43,681 bases of DNA, taken from IMG/VR virus record IMGVR_UViG_3300046168_000029, positions 1 through 43,681 of that record, one strand, 5' to 3'. Shown one piece after another: positions 23,142 to 31,744 of the stretch. Below the pieces are notes generated by a model. The model saw only the letters and a list, made by a program, of their open reading frames with translations. It searched no databases and was not told the DNA's origin. The position numbers and the translations under genes are program-made. Origin of the DNA: a virus. Within the stretch, counting starts at the first letter, position 1. Each line of letters begins with the position of its first letter.

Positions 23142-26100
23142 ATGCGTAGCATACCCTATTCCGATATAGAAAAAGGTGTTGCCGCGATTGCAGGTATCGA
23201 CCCCACTTCTTTGCTTGCACACGAAAAGGTGTTGCTTGCAGAATACATTTCAGACGCAACAAAATACTGTTGGGACTATTACCCTTGGTCGGAATTTACA
23301 AAGACCGAAAAAAGATATTTTAGAGATTCTTTTGTACCATCCACTAGCTATAAGGCAGGTGACGAAGTTTTTCATAATGGAAAATATTATCGTGCAAGAG
23401 TGGACAATGCTGACGCAGTTATTGATATCTCTATAGTTAATTGGTACGAGGTCGGCGATGTAATTGGTGCACCTGAGTGGTCTGCAAAAGGATTGTACTA
23501 CAAGGGGGCAAAAGTACAGCTAGACGGAGTCATGTACATCTGCATTGACCAACCTATTTCAAACATTGAGTCTCACGGAGAAGACCCATGCTCCTTTGAT
23601 CTGAATGGCATTCATATAACTGACACAAATTACTTTGAAGAGATATACAATATCTTCGATCGATATATTGCCTATGAGCAAGTAGGTAAAGATGCAATAG
23701 GCACTTGCTTAGCTATTACCTTAGAAGACCCTAGATATAATGATACAAAGCCTCTTAATTGGCGTGAGGATCGTGAGGGTATATATATTTTCCCTAACGA
23801 ACTAAGCTTCAATGAGGTTTGGGTTAGATATCGTTTGCAAGCACCTGTGTTTACAAGTCAAAGTGCAGACGAAGATATACCAAGGTTTCTAGCACAAGCT
23901 ATTAAAACTTTTGCGTACAAGCATTGGCTTATAGGAGATGGACAGCATGAAAAGGCAGTACAGCAGGACATGTACGGCATGGACTTGCTTGTTCGTGAAC
24001 TCGATAAGATGGATTCGCATCAAGAGCGTGGACAGCCTTATGTTATAATCAAAAATCCTTATCGCCGTTTAAACGCAAAGCAGGGATATGTTGCTCCAAT
24101 CACAGAAGACCAAATTGGGAATCTTGTAGAAGGCACGACAAATATTACTATAGAGGTCGGTAAAGTTGCGGATGCTTTTAATGCCGTTAAGCGTGGCTAC
24201 GCGAGTAGCATGGCAATAGAAGTCTCTACTGAAGTTTTCGGTAAAAATGCACTAAAAGAATCTACAGCAGAAATTTCTACAGAAATTAAGCTAGGCAAAT
24301 CGATGGGTCTTAATGTGGCAGTTGATGCCTATCCTGATGAGATCGGAACTAGAGTTAAGCTCGGCACTCCTATCGCAGGTAGAACAAAAATAATTGGTTA
24401 CAACGCAGTAAAGAAAACAAACCTTAAGGCATCGCAGGGTCGGATAACTTGCAATACATTTACCAAAGGTTATAAGCTAAATGCAGTTCTTTGGTCAGGT
24501 TGGAACTTTCCTCCACCGATAATTGTTATTGAATGCGAAAATGTAATTGCAGAAAAGATATCTCCTGAGACTTCACAGGTGGTTGCGTCTTTTTCTGTTG
24601 ATGGAACATTTGCAGGTAGAAATGCTGTTGTAGAATCACAAGTTACAATAGGCTTAGCTAAATCAGTTATTTGTAATGGCAAGACAGCAATTCAGGAGGG
24701 TAGTGCGAGTATTGCAAGTGAAGTATTCTGCTCAGTTTTTGGCAGAAGCTCGGTGGTCAATGCATCAGCAAGCTCTGCCATAGTTGTTAGCTCTACATCA
24801 ACAGGGTCAAATGTTGTTGTGAGATCAGAGGTAACGCCTATGCCGATAGCTATGCAGACTAGTGTTAATGGTCGTAGTTCTGTAGTTTACGGAAATGCTA
24901 GTGGATTAATAAATCTATTAGTAACAACATCTGTTCAAGGGTTTGAGGCTGTTGTTATAGGTTTTGCTAATTCATCGATAGCTGTTGGCTTGCAAGCAAG
25001 TGGTTATAACTCATTAACAGCAGGAGAAGCTTCTGTAGCTTTATCAATTGGGCTAGAAAATGTTGATCGTAGAAGAGAAACAAATGGCTCAGTCGTAGAC
25101 ATGGACATTGAAATGTTCTTAGGTAAGCCTGCTGATGTGCAGTTATTTAATGCTGACTATATAAATAAATCTACCAATTGGCGTGGAGGTATCACTAGTG
25201 ATACAGGACAAGGGCTTGATCGTGATGATATGTATTTATCTGTGGGTTCAAGTTATTATGCACCTGTCCAAGAGCTTTACGCAAGTGACGATTTTACGCC
25301 TGTATTGACGCAAGATTTGTCAAAATACAATTTCGGTAGTTATGGAGATGGGTATACTTTTGAGTATTTAATGGCAGACCCTGATGTTTTAACAGGCAAT
25401 CGAGTCAACAATGCAATAGATTATCCATTGCAAGATAATACTATTTTAATCAAGAAAACCCCATTAACTCTACTACGATGGTCACAAGACCCAAATGATG
25501 CTCCTGTTCAGGGATACTTAATTGGATTTCCGAATAGTTTTATACATCCCACAACAGGTAATTTCACAACATTTAATACAGGCGTACATTTAGACCGAGA
25601 TACAAAAGCTTATCCAAACACAGAGGACTATAGTGTAAGTTTCTATTGGGCTGTGGTCGCTCCATATGAGGGTTATATAAATCATCCACAACAAGGCACG
25701 CTTAGAACAACAAATTTTAATGCGTTTATATATGACTATATATATAACTCCAACAACCAAGGTGGTGGAGTAAGTATGTCTACAGCAACAAGCTATAGGT
25801 TTGGTAGTTATGGTACAAAGCGAAATAACTACGAAGGATGGAATGACCCTGCTACTTCTTTAAATAGCTATCATAATTTGCGTAACGCATTGTGGAGTAG
25901 AACCAATCCTTGGTATTATGTACGCAAATTTGTTTACGACGAGAATGTACATCCCGAACAATACCAAGCTGATGGAACATATTTATTTGAAAGTCTAGAT
26001 AGAGTACATGGAGGCACGCAGGTTATAAAAGCAGGAGATCATCCATGTGAGTACGACAATTACACATATGGATTTCATAAGGATAATGATATATTGTATC

Positions 26101-27032
26101 ACAATATGTATGATTCTGCTGACCCTTGGGACTTAACTGTTGCTTGGGATGGTAATAATAGGCTTCATTATGGGCTATCAGAAACGAGTATAGAAAACAC
26201 CAAAACTCTCTTTCGTGTTATACCAAAAAAACTCAAAGACAGATTTCCAATACAGTTTCAAGATTGGGTGTCTGATGAATTATATCGAGGTGCTCCAAAA
26301 TTTGTAGAAGCTGTTAAGCATGTTGAGCCCTCTTACCCTAATGCTTATTCAATTACATCAGGTCAAAATTCTTATGCTGTTATTCCACAAGGCACACTTG
26401 ATTTCGGATCAAGTAATTTTACGATTAGTTTTTGGTGTCGTCCTACAAACTTACCAAGCACTATGGCTGCTTATAAAAAAATCTTTTATACTAGATCATT
26501 ATTAAATTCCACAACAAGAAATTTAGAAATCTCGATAGGTACTGATACCGCAGGTGTGGTTGTACAACAAACTGCAAGTGGCTCAACAACTCAAAGTTCA
26601 AATATGTTCTTTTTTGATGGTTCTACTATTATGCAGAATGACGCATGGCATCATGTCTTGATAGTAAAAAGCGGTGCAGGGAGCAATGACTCATCCATTT
26701 ATATCGATGGAACACAAATAGAAACAGGTCAAATTGCTGATTTAGGTCTTGATAATGGTGATGCATGGCTAGGCACAACAGGACAATCAGGGACTGACTA
26801 TGAAGGTCAAGTAGACGAGTTCGCTGTTTGGAAAAAAGCACTATCACTATCAGAAATTGCAACAGTTTATAATAATGGAAAACCAAATGATCTATCGTCA
26901 TTGAATCCAAATGATTGGTGGAGAATGGGGGATAGCGATTCAGGTGTCGGCACTACTGTAACTAACGAAATTAGCAGTAGACCTGCTGTAACACTAGCTA
27001 CAGGAACAACCTTTTCAAGCGTCACACCATAA
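23142..27032 (+). CDS. Head-tail adaptor fused to repeat region and LamG adhesin
   Basis: 1296 residues. Residues 1-310 resemble the podoviral adaptor (tail-tubular-A-like) protein that binds the portal, with an inserted pair of short aromatic modules (SYKAGDEVFHNGKYYRAR, YYKGAKVQLDGVMYICI) resembling carbohydrate-binding repeats. About residues 330-645 are a run of roughly 22-residue beta repeats (GRNAVVESQVTIGLA, GRSSVVNASASSAIV, GFEAVVIGFANSSIAV). Residues about 645-1060 are unrecognised and Tyr-rich. From about 1065 to the end is a LamG/concanavalin-like domain (FTISFWCRP, WHHVLIVKSG, GQVDEFAVW), likely binding host surface sugar. Confidence 0.78.
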   Translation: MRSIPYSDIEKGVAAIAGIDPTSLLAHEKVLLAEYISDATKYCWDYYPWSEFTKTEKRYFRDSFVPSTSYKAGDEVFHNGKYYRARVDNADAVIDISIVNWYEVGDVIGAPEWSAKGLYYKGAKVQLDGVMYICIDQPISNIESHGEDPCSFDLNGIHITDTNYFEEIYNIFDRYIAYEQVGKDAIGTCLAITLEDPRYNDTKPLNWREDREGIYIFPNELSFNEVWVRYRLQAPVFTSQSADEDIPRFLAQAIKTFAYKHWLIGDGQHEKAVQQDMYGMDLLVRELDKMDSHQERGQPYVIIKNPYRRLNAKQGYVAPITEDQIGNLVEGTTNITIEVGKVADAFNAVKRGYASSMAIEVSTEVFGKNALKESTAEISTEIKLGKSMGLNVAVDAYPDEIGTRVKLGTPIAGRTKIIGYNAVKKTNLKASQGRITCNTFTKGYKLNAVLWSGWNFPPPIIVIECENVIAEKISPETSQVVASFSVDGTFAGRNAVVESQVTIGLAKSVICNGKTAIQEGSASIASEVFCSVFGRSSVVNASASSAIVVSSTSTGSNVVVRSEVTPMPIAMQTSVNGRSSVVYGNASGLINLLVTTSVQGFEAVVIGFANSSIAVGLQASGYNSLTAGEASVALSIGLENVDRRRETNGSVVDMDIEMFLGKPADVQLFNADYINKSTNWRGGITSDTGQGLDRDDMYLSVGSSYYAPVQELYASDDFTPVLTQDLSKYNFGSYGDGYTFEYLMADPDVLTGNRVNNAIDYPLQDNTILIKKTPLTLLRWSQDPNDAPVQGYLIGFPNSFIHPTTGNFTTFNTGVHLDRDTKAYPNTEDYSVSFYWAVVAPYEGYINHPQQGTLRTTNFNAFIYDYIYNSNNQGGGVSMSTATSYRFGSYGTKRNNYEGWNDPATSLNSYHNLRNALWSRTNPWYYVRKFVYDENVHPEQYQADGTYLFESLDRVHGGTQVIKAGDHPCEYDNYTYGFHKDNDILYHNMYDSADPWDLTVAWDGNNRLHYGLSETSIENTKTLFRVIPKKLKDRFPIQFQDWVSDELYRGAPKFVEAVKHVEPSYPNAYSITSGQNSYAVIPQGTLDFGSSNFTISFWCRPTNLPSTMAAYKKIFYTRSLLNSTTRNLEISIGTDTAGVVVQQTASGSTTQSSNMFFFDGSTIMQNDAWHHVLIVKSGAGSNDSSIYIDGTQIETGQIADLGLDNGDAWLGTTGQSGTDYEGQVDEFAVWKKALSLSEIATVYNNGKPNDLSSLNPNDWWRMGDSDSGVGTTVTNEISSRPAVTLATGTTFSSVTP

Positions 27033-27128
27033 TGAAATATTTATTTAGAATTTTACATCTACGGAGAGTCACATCGATTTACCAAAACTTGTAAAAGCAA
27101 CAAAAAACAAAAATAAGGAGAAAATAAA

Positions 27129-27557
27129 ATGGCACAAGCAACAGATTATTACGAGGGAATATCTCTCTCAGCATTAGCAACACTTGGTAGTGTTGATCTT
27201 GCAACAGGTAATGTAACGGCAGGTAGCGGTGGATACATCGGATTATTGACAGCCGCTCCAAGTGACTCTTCAGGCGGCACAGAGGTCTCGACTTCAGGTA
27301 CAGCTTACGCTAGGAATCAAGTAGGGTCATCAGGGCAGGGAAGTTTGTCAGGAACAGCAGGATCGATCACTAATGACGCTGAGTTTAAATGGAATGACGC
27401 GACTAGCGATTGGGGTCAAATTACCCATGTAGGACTTTATGATGCCGCTTCGGGTGGTAACCTTTTAGTTTATGGTGAGTTACAGACAGCAGTCGATATT
27501 ACTAGCGGTGATATCTTTAAGATTCCTGCAAGTGGCTTTACCATCACTATGGCTTAA
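27129..27557 (+). CDS. Small beta-rich tail fiber/decoration protein
   Basis: 142 residues with AAGGAG upstream. It matches, from memory, a widespread small phage protein annotated as tail fiber or capsid fiber: GYIGLLTAAPSDSSGGTEVS, TAYARNQV, then WGQITHVGLYDAASGGNLLVYGEL. Gly/Ser/Thr-rich, beta structure. It overlaps the next gene by one base. Confidence 0.72.
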   Translation: MAQATDYYEGISLSALATLGSVDLATGNVTAGSGGYIGLLTAAPSDSSGGTEVSTSGTAYARNQVGSSGQGSLSGTAGSITNDAEFKWNDATSDWGQITHVGLYDAASGGNLLVYGELQTAVDITSGDIFKIPASGFTITMA

Positions 27558-27976
27558 TGCTTAAGCCTTGTTTGCTTTTACTTGTAGCTTGCACAACAGG
27601 CTGTTCTCTAAAATCCCTCCTCCCTCCCTCTCTCGCGGTTGTGGGGGGAGGGGTTGGAGCGATCAGTGGTTCACCTGCATTAGCCGCCACAGGGGCAGGA
27701 GCAGGTGCGGCTGTAGGCACTATTCTTGTAATGGATGATAAGGAGCGTGAAAGTAAACAAATGATGGTAGATGCCCTAACGAGTGGAGATGTAAATAAAC
27801 TAGTAGACAGTAAACTAAAATCAGCACGCGATGATGGTTTCTTTGATAGTATTCTACAGGAAATTTATGGAGTCATTAAGCTGTGTGTCATTGGTTGTGC
27901 ACTGTGGTTTATAGTACCAATGATTTACTCGCATTGGAGAGCAAAAAGAACAGAGAAGAAATGGAAACAAACTTAG
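27557..27976 (+). CDS. Lipoprotein-like membrane protein
   Basis: 139 residues. The N-terminus is a signal peptide with a lipobox-like LVACTTGC, then a Gly/Ala-rich hydrophobic stretch (ALAATGAGAGAAVGTILV), a charged middle, and a second hydrophobic span near residue 110 (LCVIGCALWFIVPMIYS) with a basic tail. It could be part of the lysis system or of envelope attachment; neither is shown. It overlaps the next gene by 16 bases. Confidence 0.65.
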   Translation: MLKPCLLLLVACTTGCSLKSLLPPSLAVVGGGVGAISGSPALAATGAGAGAAVGTILVMDDKERESKQMMVDALTSGDVNKLVDSKLKSARDDGFFDSILQEIYGVIKLCVIGCALWFIVPMIYSHWRAKRTEKKWKQT

Positions 27977-28194
27977 TATTTTACGCATTGCAGTGCGTTA
28001 GTGGATGCCTTTTTGCTGTAGGAGGCTTTATGATTAAAGGAGTGTTTGCTGAAATGAAATGTCAGTCGCAAAGAATAGGTAAGCTAGAAGTAGACATGGC
28101 TAGAAATACATCAGAAAATGAAACACTGTTTAAACGCTTAGATGGCATCGAAATAAAATTAGATAAGATTCTTGAAAATTGGAGAAAAAATTAA
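27961..28194 (+). CDS. Small membrane protein with coiled coil
   Basis: 77 residues from ATG 27961. One N-terminal hydrophobic span (LVFYALQCVSGCLFAVGGF), then a coiled-coil tail (RIGKLEVDMARNTSENETLFKRL…IKLDKIL). Together with the preceding gene it resembles a holin/spanin-type pair, but the topology does not decide the point. GTTTAAAC at 28128 encodes Phe-Lys. The stop directly precedes the next ATG. Confidence 0.62.
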   Translation: METNLVFYALQCVSGCLFAVGGFMIKGVFAEMKCQSQRIGKLEVDMARNTSENETLFKRLDGIEIKLDKILENWRKN

Positions 28195-29706
28195 ATGCCA
28201 CGATATCGGTCGCATGGTCAGCTAGATGATCCATTCATTGAAGATGGTGACCAAGTATTCACAGGGTTAGATGCATACACTGAGCCAAGCTTGTTACAGC
28301 AGGGCATTGTATCTAATGCTGAAAATATAAGATTTGATCAGGGCGTAGCCAAAGTAAGAAAAGGATCATCAAAAAAGAAAACACTAACGAACGGAAGATC
28401 ACTTGTCGCATTTACAGACCCTGATGGGGTCAGTGATCTATATGTAATATCTGACTTTCAGATATCACCTGTCTTTACCAATGGCACTCCTCGGACACTG
28501 CTACAGGAGTCAGGTAAAAATGTAAATGCGATACAGCTTTTTAATAAGCTTATAATTTTCGACGAAGGAAATCGTCCACAAATTTGGGACGGCACAAGTC
28601 AAACTCTATCAGAGTTATCTGCTACGCCGACAATAACTGACGGCACTTTTATAGCTTGTCCTGACGCACCATTCGGTCACTACATAGCAAACAGGTTAGT
28701 AGTTCCAAACTACAGTGACAGCCCAACAACAGTTGTCTGTAGTGATATATTTAATGAGAATTTGTTTCAGTTAGCTACAGGTGAGTTTTTCTTAAATCGC
28801 GGAACTAAAGATAGAACTTTAGCCATCGAGACTTTTCAAGAAAATCAAATAATTTGCTTTAATGCTGAATCTGTTCACATCGTAAATAATTTACACAGTC
28901 TAGACTCAGCTAGTTTTGAGATCACTAGACAGCTTGGTATTTGTGGAAGGAAAGCAGTCTGTCAGAGTGGTAGTTACATTTACTTCATGTCCAATGAGGG
29001 TGATGTGCAGGTTCTTGTTCCATCGTCTGATCCTGCAAAAGGGTTAGGCATAGCTATTAGTAAAACAACGCTTGATAGAGAACCACTATCTAAGCCAATT
29101 ACACCAATCCTAGACAATTTAAATTTAAGTGCGTTAGATAAAACAATTCTGCACTACCACCGCAATAGGGTATATTGTGCTGTATGTTTAAACGATGAGA
29201 CTACACCAAAACATATAGCTGTATATAACAGTTTACTATCAGTTTGGGAGAGTATCGACTCTGTGCCATATGGCATTTTAGATATAGAGTCTTTCGATGG
29301 TAAATTATACCTCATGTCTGAGAATGCAGTCTTTGAATATGAGAGCAGTCAAGACGATGATGGAAGTCAGATTGTTGGAAAGATTACTACTAGAGATTAT
29401 GTGTTGGGCAGTCGCGACATTAAGAGGTTTGTTCGTGGCACGATGGGTTACGCAAGTGCTGACGGAGCTACCACTAAAATAACTGTACAAACAAAAAATC
29501 CTGATAGGCAGGTAGCAAGCCTAGAAGCAACTGCTGACGCTGTCGGCTTTAGTAGGATGCAAAGGTTTTCAGCTAGACAGAGAGGTTACTCTGCTAGTGT
29601 CAGTGTTGAGAGCACATCAGGGCTACAGCAAACAGAAATAAGGCGTGTTAGCATAGAGGGTTTTGTAGCTAACGGCAGGACGGAAGGAGGATTTGATGGC
29701 AATTGA
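28195..29706 (+). CDS. Tail nozzle/stabilisation protein
   Basis: 503 residues, starting immediately after the previous stop. The pattern of a beta-propeller tail-tube protein (LVAFTDPDGVSDLYVISD, NAIQLFNKLIIFD, NRPQIWDGTS, FQENQIICFNAESV) and a length close to podoviral nozzle or stabilisation proteins (about 470-800 residues) suggest it closes the tail below the adaptor. It overlaps the next gene by 11 bases. The family is inferred from fold-like repeats and position. Confidence 0.7.
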   Translation: MPRYRSHGQLDDPFIEDGDQVFTGLDAYTEPSLLQQGIVSNAENIRFDQGVAKVRKGSSKKKTLTNGRSLVAFTDPDGVSDLYVISDFQISPVFTNGTPRTLLQESGKNVNAIQLFNKLIIFDEGNRPQIWDGTSQTLSELSATPTITDGTFIACPDAPFGHYIANRLVVPNYSDSPTTVVCSDIFNENLFQLATGEFFLNRGTKDRTLAIETFQENQIICFNAESVHIVNNLHSLDSASFEITRQLGICGRKAVCQSGSYIYFMSNEGDVQVLVPSSDPAKGLGIAISKTTLDREPLSKPITPILDNLNLSALDKTILHYHRNRVYCAVCLNDETTPKHIAVYNSLLSVWESIDSVPYGILDIESFDGKLYLMSENAVFEYESSQDDDGSQIVGKITTRDYVLGSRDIKRFVRGTMGYASADGATTKITVQTKNPDRQVASLEATADAVGFSRMQRFSARQRGYSASVSVESTSGLQQTEIRRVSIEGFVANGRTEGGFDGN

Positions 29707-30091
29707 TGCGATAGTCATACCTGCTCCACCTGCGGCGGTAGGTACGGATATTAAGGAAGCTCTTAATAAAATTGGAAAACCAACTGTGCGTGTCCCAACG
29801 GACGCTATAACAATAGCACAGGGAGAAACGCTTACAATTAATGGAACTTTATTAGTCAACGGCTTGCTACAAGGTGAAGGAGTTCCGTCAGGTATTGTAG
29901 ATAAAATCGGTGACCTATCAGATGTGCAAGCTAGTCCATATGCTGACAATTCTATTTTACAGTACGACAAGCCAAACGAACAATGGGTAGCTCGTGCGAA
30001 TGATGAGTTCTTTGACGGATCAATTGATGGAGGATTTCCTGACACTGTCCATATAGACATCCTTGATATAGATGGGGGGCGTGCGGCGTGA
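29696..30091 (+). CDS. Small tail protein
   Basis: 131 residues from ATG 29696, with GGAAGGAGG upstream. A Pro/Ala-rich N-terminus, then an AQGETLTINGTLLVNGLLQGEG segment typical of beta-strand fiber modules. It overlaps the next gene by 4 bases. It is probably a tail-appendage anchor or connector; no named family. Confidence 0.68.
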   Translation: MAIDAIVIPAPPAAVGTDIKEALNKIGKPTVRVPTDAITIAQGETLTINGTLLVNGLLQGEGVPSGIVDKIGDLSDVQASPYADNSILQYDKPNEQWVARANDEFFDGSIDGGFPDTVHIDILDIDGGRAA

Positions 30092-30327
30092 GTGTTTATA
30101 GACGCATTAGAGTACGCAGAGGTCAAGCAAGTGAATGGCAGACGAGCAATATCGCCCTAGATCAGGGTGAGATAGGAATGGACTTAACTGCTAAGAGAAT
30201 GAAGGTTGGAGATGGGTTCACCTCTTGGAACAGTTTGCCGTATGTGGACGATGCAGGACTAAATCAAATTCGTGCAGAGTATGGCGACGAAGTAACTTTT
30301 GGATTAAATTTCGACTTAAACAAATAA
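30088..30327 (+). CDS. Mtd N-terminal-like tail module
   Basis: 79 residues, GTG start with GTGA overlap. RIRVRRGQASEWQTSNIALDQGEIGMDLTAKRMKVGDGFTSWNSLPYVDD matches the N-terminal domain of major-tropism-determinant and related fiber proteins (RRG…W…LxxGExGxD…KxGDG…W..LPY). Here it stands alone as a small protein, with no variable C-terminal domain and no reverse transcriptase nearby. It is likely an assembly module of the tail fiber. Confidence 0.8.
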   Translation: MSVYRRIRVRRGQASEWQTSNIALDQGEIGMDLTAKRMKVGDGFTSWNSLPYVDDAGLNQIRAEYGDEVTFGLNFDLNK

Positions 30328-30340
30328 CAAAAAATATATT

Positions 30341-31138
30341 ATGGCGGCAACAGACATTCTAGGAAAAATCGGTGAGAAAGTAGGATTAGAGTTTAGTGAG
30401 TTAAAGGTGAGCTTAGGCAATCTTTATGCTACGCAAACAAGTTTAAACACAGTCTCAAATAAAGCAGATGCAAACGAAACGCAGGTCAGTTTAAACACAT
30501 CTGCTATTACTAGCTTGCAAAACTCATCAGCAGACTACGCAACTAAAGTGAGTTTGGGTGCAGTGAAGGCATCAATAAATGCAATTTACAGTGGGAATAC
30601 AACACTCGCCCATCTTCGTGCGACTGAGGGTACTTTTGATAATATTACAGTTTCAGGAACTACTACCACGCTGAACACTACAACAGTTTCAGTCGAAGAT
30701 AACATTATTGAGGTCAACCTTAAGTCTGATGGTGCAGAGACTGCACAGACAGGTGGTCTTGAGGTCAATCGAGGGCTTAGTCAAGATAAGGCAAAGTTGA
30801 TTTGGGATGACACTTTAGGTGTTTGGAAATTGCTTAAAGGAACAGCGGCAACCAAGCTTTATTACTCTAACCACTTTGCGAATCTTGCAGATTTACCAAG
30901 TGCAACAACTTATCATGGCATGTTTGCTCATGTCCACGCCACAGGTCGTGGTTACTACGCACATGGTGGAAATTGGGTAGAGTTGTTAGACAAAAATGCA
31001 GGTCAGACTTTAACAGGTGATTTGCTCTTTGGTACAGGCAACGCTGTGAAAGTTGCAAATGGTAGCGGCATCACAATCAACAATGTTTCACTTGGCAATT
31101 ACGCATCTTTTGAGACTCAATTTATTGCGAATAAATAA
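30341..31138 (+). CDS. Tail fiber protein with trimeric coiled coil
   Basis: 265 residues. The N-terminus carries DILGKIGEKVGLEF, a motif shared with the next gene (DILGQIGTRIGQEF), probably a common virion-attachment tag. Then a coiled-coil-like region (LYATQTSLNTVSNKADANETQVSLNTS) containing two GTTTAAAC copies 48 bases apart, both encoding Leu-Asn in the same SLNT motif, and a beta domain ending in a GDLLFGTGNAVKVANG segment. It overlaps the next gene by one base. Confidence 0.75.
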   Translation: MAATDILGKIGEKVGLEFSELKVSLGNLYATQTSLNTVSNKADANETQVSLNTSAITSLQNSSADYATKVSLGAVKASINAIYSGNTTLAHLRATEGTFDNITVSGTTTTLNTTTVSVEDNIIEVNLKSDGAETAQTGGLEVNRGLSQDKAKLIWDDTLGVWKLLKGTAATKLYYSNHFANLADLPSATTYHGMFAHVHATGRGYYAHGGNWVELLDKNAGQTLTGDLLFGTGNAVKVANGSGITINNVSLGNYASFETQFIANK

Positions 31139-31713
31139 TGTCTGACATTCTTGGACAGATTGGTACTAGGATTGGGCAAGAGTTCAATCTTGTATCTGAT
31201 CGTTTCCAAGGGTTGAGGGGTAGTGATGAATACTCTGAAATCACCTACGACACAAACGGCAATGTTTCATCTGTTTCTGTGTGGGAGGATTATACCAAAA
31301 CAGTTTTAATTAAAACCAAGACACTTAGCTATACATCAGGTGTTCTTAGTGAAATTACAGTTACTGACAAGTCTTCAACTCCTGTCCTGAGTCAGGACTT
31401 AACCTATGATGCTAATGGGAATCTAGTTTCTGTATTCAAGGATTACGCACCAATAAATTTAGGCACTATTTACACGAGGACAGCTAGTTCAAGTTTAAGC
31501 TTAAGTCTTTCAGTTAGTGGCGAAAAAGAGCAGGGTAGTTCATATAGTGTCGGTGATATTGTGACATGGACAGACACAAGCAGGAACTTAAGTTTTACTG
31601 CACATCTAGAGACATACAATGGTAGTGGATCGTGGGTGATTAAATATGATTGTGTCAACTATCCAAACGACTGTTACACAGAAAATAATGCACAGGAGTC
31701 TGATTTCAGTTAA
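31138..31713 (+). CDS. Tail appendage protein with shared N-terminal tag
   Basis: 191 residues. It begins with the same DILGxIGxxxGxEF tag as the upstream fiber. The body is beta-rich with TYDTNGNVSSVSVWED and a related TYDANGNLVSVFKDY, a YD-like beta repeat. Probably one of a set of alternative or co-assembled appendages. A 31-base gap follows. Confidence 0.7.
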   Translation: MSDILGQIGTRIGQEFNLVSDRFQGLRGSDEYSEITYDTNGNVSSVSVWEDYTKTVLIKTKTLSYTSGVLSEITVTDKSSTPVLSQDLTYDANGNLVSVFKDYAPINLGTIYTRTASSSLSLSLSVSGEKEQGSSYSVGDIVTWTDTSRNLSFTAHLETYNGSGSWVIKYDCVNYPNDCYTENNAQESDFS

Positions 31714-31744
31714 TGGGAATAAATAGCACAGTAAAGGATTACGC

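Noticed and set aside
27032-27094. A 20-codon frame after the adaptor/adhesin stop
   Set aside because: No ribosome site and no recognisable peptide; likely a leader for the following gene.
30088-30327. A diversity-generating retroelement, suggested by the Mtd-like N-terminal module
   Set aside because: No variable C-type lectin domain, template repeat or reverse transcriptase was found in the window.
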